DNA from: Hyaloscypha bicolor E
Lineage: Eukaryota; Ascomycota; Leotiomycetes; Helotiales; Hyaloscyphaceae
Length of the DNA: 64,000 nt
Direction: 5' to 3'
NCBI RefSeq assembly: GCF_002865645.1
Contig: NW_020194644.1
Span: forward strand, 410,801-474,800
Each line of letters starts with the position of its first letter. Position 1 is the stretch's first letter. The position numbers and the translations under genes were made by a program. The notes under the pieces are model-generated. The model did no database searches and was not told the origin of the DNA. It saw nothing but the letters and a program-made list of their open reading frames with translations. Positions 23,372-35,108 of this stretch are shown here, one piece after another.

Positions 23372-26313
23372 ATGTCTGATCACGAGCATAACGATGAGGG
23401 GGACTCCAGATCGAGAGAGAGGAAGGATTCGAATCCAGACAACTCAGACCGGGAGAATGTATGTCGCAATCCTGCTCCCTTGTTTGCTCTCAGGCAGCGT
23501 CACACGACCCATCACCTGCGTCTGTACTCCTGGAAACCTGGCTAATAATCGCTCTCTGTAGGACACATTCGAGGATGCGAACGCTACCGCATCTGCAGAA
23601 CCCCCACGAACAGCATCGGCTGAGAGGACACGATCGTTGACCAAACGGAGATCATCCTCAACCCACACACAAGAGAGATCCGAACATCCCCCCATACCTG
23701 TTGTTCCGGAAGCAAATGGTGGCCCGGAGCACGATGGCCATGATACAAGACAACCAAAATCCCCTCTTTTGACTTCCCGTCGACTGTCTACTTCGTCCCT
23801 CGATAATGTCAGCCTTGATGAGGATGGGACCCCCTTGAAACCAAGTTTATCAAAAGGTATAATTCTGCATCTATTACACATGGTTTGAGGAACCAAGCTG
23901 ACACCGTCATCTACAGAGAACTCGAAACCCGTTCCCCCTCCCAGGAATACGAAGCCCTCAATCCAAGGACTATCCGGCGTGCTCCCTTCGGTACCATGGG
24001 CTCCTCCACCTCAATCGCATCAAGGCTCCCAACTCCCGCCTCCTGCACCATCCGCAACAAGAAAGCTGACAAGTCCATTCTCCTGGCTGTCAAGGAACGC
24101 CTCAACCCCAAAAGATACCGTTACATCTCCCCCTTTACCTTCGCCGAATAACAGTGGAGAACGAAGGAATACCGCCTCGTCGATCGCAACGATAAATAGC
24201 AACCCAGAGATGATGCTGAGCAAACTAGAGGAGGGCCACGAGGGAGAGGTAGCAAATGGGCACAAGCGGCCAATAAGGAACAGCCTGAGGGATAGATTCA
24301 AGCTTTTACGGATGCGAGAAGAAGCGGGGATTACTGCATTACCTGAAGATGATAAAGGGGGAAGTGCACTGGCGGGCCTCATAGGAAGAAGTGCAAGCCT
24401 AGGCCTTGGTCTTGCAAGTCCGACAAGCGTCACCGACGACAGAGAGCTTTCTCTGAATGCCGCCCACTCACCGTCTTCACCAAATCCCTCTAGTCCTAGC
24501 CCTGCTACGGTCAATCCCGCACTAGCACCAGGTACAGCATCCGGAGTTTCAGCTGGACCATCTGCGATGGCTGATCCCTCGGCGCCGGTTGATTGGGATT
24601 TGTGGCAGGCAGTCGTTGACGAAGGCCCGGCAGCTGTTGCAAGGACAAGTCCAGAGGATCTGAATCGAGCCATTGCGACTGGTATTCCGAATGTTATTAG
24701 AGGGGTAGTCTGGCAAATCCTCGCCCAGAGCAAAAACGAAGAACTTGAGAGTGTGTACAGGGACTTGGTTACTCGCGGGACGGACAAAGATAAAGATAGG
24801 TTGAGTGGATCGAGCGGGGCACACAGCACGCATTCCAACAACAGCAAAGAAAAAGAAGAAACAGTGGCTTCCTCAGCATCCTCGATACATTCAGATCACT
24901 CGACACCTGCAACTACTTTAACAAACGGCTTGAGATCGCCATCCCCTCCAAAGGATCCAGAGATGCTGGCAAAAGCTCAAGCTGCTTCAATGGCTGTAAA
25001 GAAACAGAAAGCCAAGGAAGATGCTGCTTCGTTGGCAAAACTAGAGAAGGCCATCAAACGAGATCTGGGGGCTCGAACCAGTTTCTCGAAATTTGCGGCC
25101 AGTGCTGGGCTACAGGAGGGGTTATTTGGTGTTTGCAAAGCGTATGCCCTTTTTGACGAGGGTGTGGGATACGCTCAAGGCATGAACTTTCTGGTCATGC
25201 CTTTGCTTTTCAATGTAAGAGCTTACAAAAGCCCTCGAAATCATTTACTAACGATTTTCAGATGCCTGAGGATGAAGCGTTCTGCTTGCTGGTTCGCTTG
25301 ATGAACCAATATCACCTCCGAGATTTGTTCACCCAGGACATGCCAGGTCTGCATATGCATCTGTACCAGTTTGAACGCCTGTTAGAAGACTTCGAACCGG
25401 CTTTGTACTGCCACCTTCATCGCCGCCAAGTCTCACCGCATTTATACGCCACCCAGTGGTTTTTGACTTTGTTCGCTTACAGATTCCCACTCCAACTTGT
25501 GCTCCGAATTTACGATTTAATCCTCAGCGAAGGGCTGGAAGCCATTATCAAATTTGGAATCGTCCTCATGCAAAAGAATGCTGCAACACTCCTGGGCATG
25601 ACTGACATGGTCTTGTTGACAAGCTTCTTGAAGGATCGTGTCTTCGATGTCTACATCGATAAAGCACCGTCTGCTGGGTCAATTCTCGAGTCTGGTTTCT
25701 TCGGTAGCTCAGGTTCAAGCATCGACAAGGAAGTTTACCGAGCGGATCAGCTGATCCAGGATGCTTGTGCTGTCAAAATTACACCCGAGATCTTGAAGAC
25801 GTATACTTTAGAATGGGAAGAAAAGACCCGATTGGAAAAGGAGCGTGAGGCTGAGCTCGAGTCCTTGAGGCAAAACAATGCATCTCTCACACACAAAGTT
25901 CGGGTCCTTGAGCAAAGAGTTGAAAAGCATGACGAGGAGCACGCTGCTCTTGCAACAGATCTTGTGAAGGTTCAAATTGAGAATGGCGATTTGAAAGATG
26001 AGAATGAATCACTCAAGGGACAAGTAGTGGAGTTGAGATCCGTTATTGAAACGCAGCCGCAGGAAGTGGAAGAAAGGCTGAAAACTGAGATGGATCGGTT
26101 GATGAAGAGAAATCAAGAAGTACACGAAGAGAACACGAAGTTGGAAGAGGAGATGAGCGAAATGGAGCAGACTCTCGTGGCTACAAAGATGCAATATGCA
26201 GAGGTATGTTTTCAACTCCGGGAAGCGATTTCGCATTCTAATGTATTCAGATCAACTCTCAACACGAAGCTCTCACTCGAAAATGGAATGATCTCAGAAA
26301 GGCTCTCGACTAA
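23372..26313 (+). CDS. GYP5: TBC-domain Rab GTPase-activating protein (Gyp5-like)
   Basis: Exons 23372-23458, 23562-23856, 23917-25214, 25262-26203 and 26251-26313 give 894 aa. The N-terminal third is Ser/Pro-rich and probably disordered. The TBC domain starts near residue 380 (IPNVIRGVVWQILAQ) and is interrupted by a low-complexity insert of about 90 residues (Ser/His/Lys-rich). It then carries the arginine-finger motif as IKRDLGART (about 506) and the glutamine finger as YAQGMNF (about 546). The usual pattern is IxxDxxR, so this copy has one extra residue between Asp and Arg. A coiled coil rich in Glu/Lys/Leu follows (about 720-880), ending KWNDLRKAL. Gyp5 proteins stimulate GTP hydrolysis on Ypt1/Sec4-type Rabs in ER-Golgi and exocytic traffic (family knowledge). 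The last exon is supplied by an intron at 26204-26250 with GTATGT and TTCAG ends. Confidence 0.96.
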
Positions 26314-27119
26314 GCTCCTCTGACCATTAACGGCCACCCGAATTGTACAGTCTCCTCAATTCTCTTTGTATTCGAACAGTCAACAAAGCTCAGGCTATTG
26401 CTCTACGATTTGGCTTAGCGACGCATGCATGCTTACGAAACTGTGATATCCCCTTTCCTATCCTACGTCTCGGCATGGTTGGCATGGTACGGCTGGCGTG
26501 TTGATGTATGTTATGACCCGCCCTCTTTGGCGAACAGACTCGGTGCCTGGATGGCATGCGAGAAGTTGTATATAGTTAAGCAGTCCTTTGTGCGAAGAAT
26601 TCAATGGAATAAAGCGATGAGCTACTGATTAGTCTAATCAGCACCTAAACTTCCACCATAACATGAAAACCTGTCACGCCCTTCAACTCCACCACAACTA
26701 TGAATTCTGACAGTAAAATTATGAGCTAGTTAGCTTGACTTTCCCATGAAACTTGTGAAGCAAAGCCCGCTTTGTTTCCACCACGTTTTACCTCGCACAG
26801 GCCGCTCAGGCAGCCAATCCTGTCGAAGTTTCAAGACCTCCTCACACACTCGAACAACGCCCTTCCTCCTCGAAACGTTGCTCCCACAGGAAAATAAAGT
26901 TTTGCTGTGGCGGAGTGATCAACCGGGTGTCTGTGCCATGGCTCTAACCAACGGCTCTCCTTTCGAATCTTGGCTCCCGCGCTGTGATGTCTTCTCTTCT
27001 TCGGCATGGAGAAGTATATAGGCACCCTCTCCCCTTATGCTTCTTCTTCCCGCCATCTCAGTCCTCTTTGTTCTGCCTTTTTAATCTCGTGGGTCGAAGT
27101 TATTCTTTTAATCAGCAAA
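26314..27119. other. Intergenic; promoter of the fasciclin gene
   Basis: The 3' UTR of the GAP gene, then the promoter of the fasciclin gene. A TATATA at 27015-27020 lies about 105 bp before the fasciclin start and may be its TATA box. The short frame at 26425-26628 is not convincing. Confidence 0.5.
27015..27020 (+). promoter_or_regulatory. Putative TATA box of fasciclin gene
   Basis: TATATA about 105 bp upstream of the start codon at 27120, followed by a pyrimidine-rich stretch (CTTCTTCCCGCC and similar) typical of strongly expressed fungal promoters. Position-based inference only. Confidence 0.35.
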
Positions 27120-28584
27120 ATGCATCTCACAACCCTCCTCCCCCTGGGCCTCGCCAGCATAACAATCGCACAAAGCACAATGTCCCTCTCCGCAGTGCTG
27201 ACCGCCAACAACAAAACCCTTTCTACACTCAACGGTATTTCTCCCTCCAACGAAAACGAAAGAATGAACTAACTGAAATTCGCAGGCCTCCTCGCAGCCC
27301 AGCCCGCTCTCGTCACAGCCCTCTCCAGCGCTCAGGGAATTACGATCTTAGCACCGAGCAACGATGCATTTAGCAAGATCCTCAGCACTTCCGCAGGAAT
27401 GGTAAGTCCCCAAATTCTCTTTGAATCGTCTCTTCCCTTTTCGCAGGGCCTGCTCGCTCTCCCCCATAGCCAGCAACAGTAAACTCCCCATAGCACATTA
27501 TCCCTCAATCCCCAATTCGCACATCAGGACAACAAGTACTAATCCTGAACTCTGGAATTCATAGGCTCTCGAAAAAGACCCCTCAATGATCACAGCCCTC
27601 CTCCAATACCACGTCCTCAACGGTTCTGTGCCCGCCAGCGCCTTCACCACCACCGCGCAATTCATTCCCACCCTCCTCACCAACACCTCTTTCGCCAACA
27701 TCACGGGCGGCCAAGTAGTAATGGGCATGCTATCCGGCAAGTCCGTCGAAGTCTTCTCGGGCCTCAAGGAAAAGTCCACCGTCACCACCGCAGATATAAT
27801 GTTCAGCGGGGGCGTCATGCACATCATCGACACCGTACTCACCATTCCTCTTTCCGCTTCTGCTTCCGCGATCGATTCGCAATTAACTACTCTAGCGGGA
27901 GCACTCACAAAGACCAGTTTGGTAACGACGGTTGATTCATTGAAGGATGTGACGATCTTCGCGCCGTCCAACAAAGCATTCCAGGACATTGGGTCCGCCG
28001 CAGGGAGTCTGACGAACGATCAATTGAGCAGTATTTTAGAGTACCACGTCATTGCTGGCACGGTGGGCTATTCAAGTCTCCTGACGAGCGGGCTTGCGAA
28101 TGAGACACTGCCCACGGTCTTAGGGGGTGAGGGCGTCGCGATCGAAAGTGTGGATAAGAAGGTTTTTGTCAATAGTGCGCAGGTGGTTATTACGGATATT
28201 ATTGTCGCGAATGGGGTTATGCATGTTATTGATAAGTATGCACCGCCTCCTCTTTTCTTTCCTTTCCTTCCCCTTCCTTTCCTTCTCTTCTCTTGTTTGA
28301 GTTTTGCGGAGGGATTTCCGGATTTAGATGCTGACTGAAAGAAAAGTGTACTCAACCCCTCAAACACAACGGCCTCTCCAGTCCCCACAGCCACCAGCCA
28401 AGCAGTCGCTTTCGCAGGCGTCTCTGCTGCTTCAGATGTCCCGTTCACATCGGGTATTTCGGCCACGACGACCGCACCGAGTGCTAGCACGATGACTGCC
28501 GCGGCGTTTGGAGGCATGCCGAGTGGCGCTGTGGGGATGGCGGCATTGTTTGGGGCGGGTGCTGCTGTCGTTGTTGGGTTTTAG
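27120..28584 (+). CDS. GPI-anchored protein with two fasciclin (FAS1) domains
   Basis: Exons 27120-27234, 27286-27401, 27565-28235 and 28347-28584 give 379 aa. A signal peptide (MHLTTLLPLGLASITIA) is followed by FAS1 domain 1 (ITILAPSNDAFSKIL .. LLQYHVLNGSV .. MHIIDTVLTIP) and FAS1 domain 2 (VTIFAPSNKAFQDIG .. LEYHVIAGTVGYSSLL .. GVMHVIDNVLNP). The last intron was placed so that the VIDNVLNP end of domain 2 is restored. A Ser/Thr/Ala-rich stalk ends in a hydrophobic C-terminus (VGMAALFGAGAAVVVGF), as expected for GPI anchoring. N-glycosylation sequons are present (NGS, NTS, NIT, NTT). Such proteins sit on the cell surface and are implicated in adhesion or cell-wall organisation. The intron at 27402-27564 (163 nt) is longer than its neighbours. 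Confidence 0.93.
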
Positions 28585-28989
28585 AGTTGAGGCGAAGGAG
28601 GGTAAGGAGGGGAAGGAGAGGAGGAAAGGACTGTGGGTCTTAATTCTTGGTTTGAGTTTTAGGATTGGATGATGGACTGTTTAACAGGAAATCAAGAAGT
28701 ATATTTCGTTTGTATCCTCTCTGCTCTCTATATCGACATCGTTCTTTCAACTGTTAAATGATTGAATAGCAAATTATTCTAACTAATACTCTATGGCTTC
28801 CAACTGGGGGCTCTCATTTTACTCTTTAGCAGGTGATATCGTCACGTGAGAGGAGTCACTTCCCGGCATACCTTCGGAGCAAAGCATCCCTCAACGACAT
28901 CTCTATTCCTCTTCTCCTCACTACCACTCTACCCACATCCCATTCCCTCGCCCCTTACAAGCCTCAACCCCAAACCCACTTTTACCCCG
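28585..28989. other. 3' UTR and short spacer
   Basis: The 3' flank of the fasciclin gene followed by a C/T-rich stretch (28900-28985). An open frame starting at 28846 reads in frame into the decayed gene downstream, but its N-terminal part is low complexity. Confidence 0.4.
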
Positions 28990-29651
28990 ATGGATAATCC
29001 CTCAGCCGCCAACAAGCCCCGCACATATCAAGCTCAGCCCAATGTTGACAAAAGTCCTGGCGGCACGATCCCCTTCCTCTTCCCTCGCGAAATAAGAGAC
29101 TCAGTATACTGCCACGCACCCCCCACGGCATAATCTGCACCACCTCAGCCGAAGAACCCTACTCCCTATGTAACTACAAGCCACCCACCACCTCCCTCCT
29201 CCCCAACCGGCAGTTCCACACCGAAGGTACTTCATGGCTTGCGCCAATGCAACTTATAACTTGAAGGGCAATTGCTGGGGTACTCGTTCGTCAAGCCCAA
29301 CTCTTCAACCACGGACCCCGCTAAGTTCCACTTCCAACACAACTGACCTCCCCATCTCTGCCTAACTGGAAAGGTAGCTCTTTGGTCTCATTAGGAGCAA
29401 TAACGCAGACTCTGCCTGATATGCTGCGTTTATGCTACATCGGAACGGACATCTCATTCCACGAGATCTTGTGCGCCACAGCGGATTCTTGGAACGGCAC
29501 GAGTTCTACACCAGATCAGGCTTCGGTGTGGACCTCCAGTGACAGCACTGGGCCGGGAGCGCTTGCTGCAGTAGAATGGCTGGACGCGATTCGATTCCAC
29601 TATTTCCATGGTCAAAATATCGTCCTGGCTGCTTTAGATAGTTGTAACTAA
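28990..29651 (+). pseudogene. Decayed gene with several frameshifts, unknown family
   Basis: Starts MDNPSAANKPRTYQAQPNVD and reaches IPFLFPREIRDSVY, resembling the opening of many fungal proteins with an LPxEIRxxIY motif. The frame then breaks near 29105-29125 (C-rich run), and coding continues in another frame (IICTTSAEEPYSLCNY .. LLPNRQFHTE). It breaks again near 29227 (YFMACANATYNLKGNCW follows) and again near the GGGG at 29275 (YSFVKPNSSTTDPAKFHF follows). A last open part runs 29382-29651 (LGAITQTLPDMLRLCYIG). No intron set explains all the shifts, so I call it a pseudogene. Two breaks are near homopolymers, so sequencing error is possible for those. Confidence 0.5.
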
Positions 29652-29774
29652 GACACTGTTACCATTCCAAAAAATTGATGTTGTTAGACTGTAATTGGGC
29701 ATGAACTGATGGATACTGTCTTATCTCTCAATTGGAGGAAGAGAGGTGAGTGAAAGGCTGAACACCTTGTTTGT

Positions 29775-31179
29775 TTAAGGGAACGCCAGCCATGGATCCT
29801 TCATCAGCTCTTTCGCCGACTTCCTCTCCTCGGGTACCCATTGGATCATTTTCTTCAGGAATTGGAGGAATGGGGTCTTCTCATCTCCTTCCAGGTTCTC
29901 CTCTTCATTTTCCAGCGACGTTTGTTGAATCTTGATATCTGGGGTGAAGTTCCCTTCTGGCTCGTCAGCGTCACCTAATATTGTCCTCCAACTGCTGGCC
30001 ACTCACCTTCAACGTCAAAGAACACCTCGGAGAATTGTCCCCTTTTCAAGAGATCCTTCGGCGGTAGGCCCAACACCGCAATCATTCTCGCTATGCGAGC
30101 CGGAGCGGAAGCTTCTCGATTTAGAGTTCTGTGAACAAATGTTTTCCTTCAAACAGATCCCAGACCTTCAACATCAGCGGGATTCTCCGACTAGGGAGTA
30201 CTCTCACTAACCATCAAGCCAACGCTCAAGATATCGATCTTTTCGTTCCAGGGTATCCCAAGGACAATTTCCGGGGCTCGGTAGAGATCTGGCATGACTT
30301 CTCCAATGTACGTCTCCTCGCCAAATTGAGCATCACCAAAGCCGCAAAGAACTGCGTGTGATGGATTGTCTGGAATGTCAACTTGTCTCGTTGCATAGAT
30401 GATACGGTCACCATCGATCTTCCGAAGACTTGGCTCAGCCCACTCTTCTTCCTCGAAGCTCTTAAAAATTGCATCGTCCTCAATGCCGAGCATGACATTA
30501 CCCTCCTGAATATCTGTTATGCGGTGAGTACATGCATGGAGTGAACAGGGCTCAGACAAATGGATGTAACTCACTAGTGTATACAACTCGAGCTTCCGTA
30601 TGCAGAATGTCAAGAGCCATAAGCAAATATTTGATGATCGGTTTAAGAAGCTGCCCATCGACCTTTCTCCTTCACTCATTTCCCGGATGTCCTTAAGGGT
30701 GAGCCCTAGTGGTTCGTGGACCAAACATTCATGCGAGTCATACTGCCCGGGAAGCTGAAACTGATCACGCAGGGAGCGAATGCCTTTCGCTCCAGGATGA
30801 CTGGTTTTGATGGTGCGAAGGTGTTTGTAGACCTTTTCCTCGTTCTCTGCTTGGCGATGCTTAGCGACGAAGACCTTCAAAGCTACATATTCATGATCGC
30901 TCAAACCCCAAGTCAGATTCTATCGGACATCATAGGGGGATAATATGACATACACAAGATCCCGACAGAGCCAGGCGGTAGAAACAGACCCGTAGCCCAA
31001 CTTTCCCAGCACTTGGTACTTGGACCGAAATATCTCGCCAATTCGGACAGGGTAAAACGCTTCCGGATCGTATCATGAAAAGGTCTCTTCTTCGAGTAGA
31101 TAGGTACTGTCCAACTCTTCGAAGCCAGTGGTGGGAGGCTGTCGTGGAGGTTATTGAGCGTTTTCCTTGCCATTATCAA
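29775..31179 (-). pseudogene. Decayed SRPK-type protein kinase
   Basis: Read on the minus strand the order is: LEEETF, a TGA stop (31073-31075), then in the same frame [19 protein letters not shown] and the glycine loop [14 protein letters not shown] good intron (30900-30953) leads to DHEYVALKVFVAKH (the VAIK-type lysine) and LVHEPLGLTLKDIREMSEGE. A frameshift near 30670 is followed by QLLKPIIKYLLMALDILHT, then a catalytic-loop remnant YTNIQEGN, GFGDAQFGEETY, PDLYRAPEIVLG and VWDLFEGKHLF. A second frameshift near 30130 is followed by ARMIAVLGLPPKDLLKRG and, after an intron, the C-terminal lobe ending MKDPWLAFP. The catalytic Asp (HxD) reads Asn and DFG reads GFG, so activity is doubtful even apart from the breaks. 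Family: fungal SR-protein-kinase-like CMGC kinases. Confidence 0.75.
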
Positions 31180-31249
31180 TCAATGGATCCTGTCGGATGT
31201 GGCTTAGTCGAATAGATTTCTCCAAGGGCGAAATATAGACTGATGTATG

Positions 31250-32375
31250 ACTCTTCCAAAGTCTGAAGTTGGTGCAGCAGCTGATTTGCTGCTGAGGCCC
31301 CACTGTAAAGTTAACCGAAGCCCCTATTCTTGGGTCCCTGTTGATCTCACAACAGAAAGCTGAAAATCCGTATTTACGGAGGAGGAAGATTTCGAGAAGC
31401 GGGAGTGTAATCAATGGTTAAATTTCCGCCTTCTTCAGGGAAAGCATCCGATTCATAATCGTTGATTAGCCTTTGTTAAAAACCGAAGCGCACTAATACT
31501 CATAGCGCCAGCTGTGAACATGAGAAGCTCTGCGAAATGAATGGCGCTCTCATCACCACGAATTCTCCAAACCTCACTCTATCTTGGTGGTGAACGAGAG
31601 AATCTCGTGCGGGAGCTCCCCCAATCAGAGTGACGACCGTTCCAATTGTTAGTTCCACGAAGTAGCCAGATACCGACCCAGAAAGAGACCCCAGCGATAC
31701 GAATGTTGGTTGTTCCACCACTCAGCCTCTTGAACCTCATCAACGAAAGGCAGTAGAGGGCCAGATGCGGTTGTGCCGCGGAAAATGCATCCGTGTACTC
31801 CCGTTGAACCTGTGCAGGTGCCAACTCACTGCTTCCGCCATTAGTATAGAAGTAGCCACATCTCCATGGCATTTTTGTTAGGCGCCCGAGTCACAGTAGG
31901 ATGGAGAGTTCAGGGCTATTGGTATGCAGTGACGCATGCTCGGAGGTATTGACCCTGTCACATGACCACATTTCTTTACATAAGTGGCCCTTTGGTGCCT
32001 AGCAGCCGCGCAGAACATTCATAGAGAGACTGCATTGTTCCATCGCCGCTCGATCATTCCTACCGGTCAATAGAGCCCCATGGGTAGCAGGAAACATGGC
32101 GGCTCATGGTCGTGAATGTGCCAGGGGCGCTGTACAATATTTTTCATGAAGCTCAAATGCCTTCGGATAGATCAGGACAGCAGGATCAAAAACGTGCCTG
32201 TTGGAGGCTGCTATGAGAGATAGCTGCTTCTTAGCATTCGAAATACAAACTTTGAAGCTATTAAAGACATTAACCTGATAACCTTTTCATCGTTAGGTAA
32301 ACAATATGGTTAGGCCTATAGGAAATGATAATATCAAATTGCCCTGCCTTGAATAAATTCCATCTCAGAAATTCT
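31250..32375. other. Intergenic; no supported gene
   Basis: Overlapping minus-strand frames at 31579-31872 and 31500-31721 each look partly protein-like (for example SGYFVELTIGTVVTLIGGAP), but no splice arrangement joins them and no domain is recognised. The rest is unremarkable, somewhat AT-rich sequence. Confidence 0.35.
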
Positions 32376-32885
32376 CTATCGAAGCTGGAACCCTCTGAAC
32401 ATCACCTCCGGAGACAATACCGTACCACCAGAAGAATATTGCGACTGAGCATCTGCATCGCCTTCTGACTCATCTGTTTGGTGGTCGAGGTTGTCGCAAT
32501 TGCCTTCAACATACTCTTGGGTCTCTTCGATTCCTTGAAGCGGCTGTTGCACAGAAATTGTACCCGTACACTCGACTTCCGGTGGAATATCTTCTTCTCT
32601 GTCAATTTCCTCTTCGTCAAACACTCCTCTTTGCCGAGCTCTTTGGGTATCGTGGGTGGTGAAAAGAAGGTGGATTAGGACCCAGGGTTTGAATGGTTGT
32701 ATTGGCAACTCATGACCGAGGAAGAGAAAGAGGAAAAGGAGGCTAAACGAAAGTCTTGCAGGGAAATATTGGAGAAATATGCTGACCGAGATGGCAACTG
32801 CATTGAAGCCTTGAGATCTGCGAAACTAAGGGAGAGCCAGTCACAATTCGTTACATTAGGGACAAACGTTGATGATAAGCAGTGA
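32376..32885. other. Possible exon remnants on both strands
   Basis: On the plus strand a splice-like acceptor (GGATTAG at about 32677) opens a frame 32678-32885, beginning DPGFEWLYWQLMTEEEKEEK and ending in a stop; it is charged, helix-prone and coding-like. On the minus strand 32376-32708 gives an acidic frame (FDEEEIDREEDIPPEVECTG). Only the overlap at about 32680-32708 is shared. Either or both could be the last exon of a broken gene; I cannot decide. Confidence 0.25.
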
Positions 32886-33067
32886 CCCAAATTGAAATAA
32901 GATAATCCTAACAGTTTACTGCAGAACAGGAAGGGTATAAACTAGCTAAACGCTCGAGAAAAATCCTATATGCACCCAAACAAGCGAACGTGAAGGCACA
33001 AATCAATGGAACCCAATTCTTCCCGTACCGCGCATATTTACCGAACGAGACCCAAATTCAAATTGAA

Positions 33068-33864
33068 TCAAACGTAATCATCATCGGGTGTTTGCGAGTT
33101 CCTCTTCCCAGGGCGTCCATATTGATGGGTCTCGGGTTGCTCTTCCGTCTCTTCGGGCTCGCCATATTGCACACTTGTAGCCAATTTCAGCACCCCATCA
33201 ACAGGCTTCTCGACCGCAAGAGCCAATGTGACCAGATTCGGATACCCAAAATCAGTAATGGAAACAAGGAGCAGGCCACTAAAGTTCAAGTCCTTTTCGT
33301 CAGCCAGTATCCTTGTAAGGAAGGAGACACGAGGAAATTGTGCAACACTCACAAGACAATGAACCCCAGAATCACAGCATGTGTCACTTCCTTCGGCAGG
33401 CCATGGGTAGTATCCACTTTCTTCGCAACAATAGCCAGCGAGACCAACAACCCCAACAATATGCCAGCGTCAATCGCCCCAGCCACGCTCTTTTTGATCC
33501 ATTTCTCCTGCGCTTTCGCAGACACACTCTTCCACTTCGGATGCACGATTTCGATATGTATGACCACGACCTGGCTTCCGAAATGTGATCCCAGCACCGC
33601 GATTTGTCGCGCGATTGCGAACGACAGGAAGACAATTGATGGGGAGTAGGAAGGCCCTTCGACGATGAAGATGATAAAGGCGGGGATTGAGAGGATGAGC
33701 GCGAGGCTGCGCAAGTATAGGGTCGGGTAGAAGCTTGTTGCGAAGGGCCGAGTAGGAGATGTTGTCGCGATGCCACCGAGGAGAGCGGTCTCCTCGTCGT
33801 CGTATGTTGACTCCATGGAGTGTCGATTTGGATCGGCAAAGAGAGGGGCTCTGGAGGACGCCAT
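33068..33864 (-). CDS. Four-helix integral membrane protein, unknown function
   Basis: Exons 33864-33353 and 33278-33068 give 240 aa. The N-terminal 45 residues are hydrophilic (DPNRHSMESTYDDEETALLG). Four hydrophobic segments follow: LRSLALILSIPAFIIFIVEG, a segment around FLSFAIARQIAVLGSHF, GAIDAGILLGLLVSLAIVA and VTHAVILGFIVFGLLLVSI (the last spans the splice junction). The tail is acidic and polar, ending TPDDDYV. The chosen intron (33279-33352, 74 nt) has GTGAGT, GGCTGACG and TTTAG signals. A shorter 41-nt alternative with acceptor TACAAG also keeps the frame, adding ILADEKDLNFS, but has no visible branch site. No named family recognised. Confidence 0.75.
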
Positions 33865-34957
33865 GGTCGATCAAAGGGCTTCGCTGCGAGTGCGATGGGC
33901 TGTGCAATGCAATTGGGTCGAGAAGGCACGAGGAAACACCCAAAACAGGAATAATTTTCACCGTTGCAACGTCGTTGATTCTGCGCTGGATGTGGAGATT
34001 ATGATAAGGTTGAGACAACAAGCTGTTGCCTGTTATCATACGAGGATTACAGGGGTTATGATGCCCCTGTTCTGAATCTCCTCGTGACAAGCGCTTAATT
34101 AAAGATCACCTTCAGAACATTCAAGTCTTGACCGTGTTCACAACCCTTGATTGTACTATATTTGCCTCTAACACATTATCTGGTAGCTCTAGATTCTTGA
34201 TAGAATTTTCTTTTCTTTTCGTGGCAAATAACGTCACTATCTGAATATTTGGAAGTGCTGTGATTGAAATTGAAAAAGCTAATCCGCGGAAGATACCCAC
34301 AACGCACTTCACTACTAACCGCTTCACAGCTTTCAGCTAAAGCATATTTGTTTTTTAAGATTTGTCAATGGTTACTTGGGGCACTAGAAATCTGCACCGA
34401 ATACTGTGTTTCTTTCGTTACATTGTTGGGTGAATGAGTGGGTGCGGGTGGGGGCTGAAAACGCGGGGTAGTTGATGAGAGAGGGTGTCACTCACCATGC
34501 ACTTAGTCTGGTCGTTTGCATTCCATCCTTGAATTGCCTATAAAAAGCATTTTTTGTCATTCTGTAGCTGAGTTTAATACATTCAAGGACTACCGTGTCT
34601 TGTATTTTTAAATATGATGCAGACGTTTTGCTTCTCAATCTGTTTTTCTGGAGTCCAATCAACTTATGAATTTGAATATCTGAGCTAGCTCTTGCAATCA
34701 CAGATCCCCCAACACAATCTGTAAGATTTATAATTGTTTTCAAGTCGAGCTCAGACAGGCCTGCGGGCATGAATACAAAATTCAAGCAATAATTTAGACA
34801 CTGGTGAATTTCCGCGCAAATGAAGCTTCATTAAGCTAGGTGCCCATGAGCATCACAGCAAGAGCATTAACATTCACAGTACGACACATTATGCCCACAC
34901 ATTGCTTGGAATACCCGAAAACTTTGTCGAAGAAACAACAAGAAGTTCTCTTACTGG
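33865..34957. other. AT-rich intergenic region
   Basis: The start of the AT-rich part of the window. Small minus-strand frames at 34121-34327 and 34492-34785 lack domains, introns or gene-like context. Nothing else seen. Confidence 0.45.
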
Positions 34958-34964
34958 TATAAAA
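34958..34964 (+). promoter_or_regulatory. Putative TATA box
   Basis: TATAAAA about 145 bp before the ATG at 35109. It is followed by a CT-rich, A-rich leader and a favourable start context (TTTCAAAAATGGC), as in compact fungal promoters for small highly expressed proteins. Confidence 0.4.
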
Positions 34965-35108
34965 TGCCCCCATATTTCTCTCCTGCCTGTCAATCAAACC
35001 TTTCATCAAACAGGCCAAGCCTCCAGTCCAACTACGAGAAACCTCCAAGCTCTATTTTAACACAACTTCGACACAAACAACTCTTAAAATATCAACCGAG
35101 TTTCAAAA

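Noticed and set aside
31500..31872. Overlapping minus frames with a hydrophobic stretch
   Set aside because: Two frames compete and no splice arrangement unites them; could be gene decay but not provable.
33312..33352. 41-nt alternative intron in the four-helix membrane protein
   Set aside because: Keeps the frame, but it is shorter than usual and lacks a branch site; the 74-nt choice has a GGCTGACG branch.
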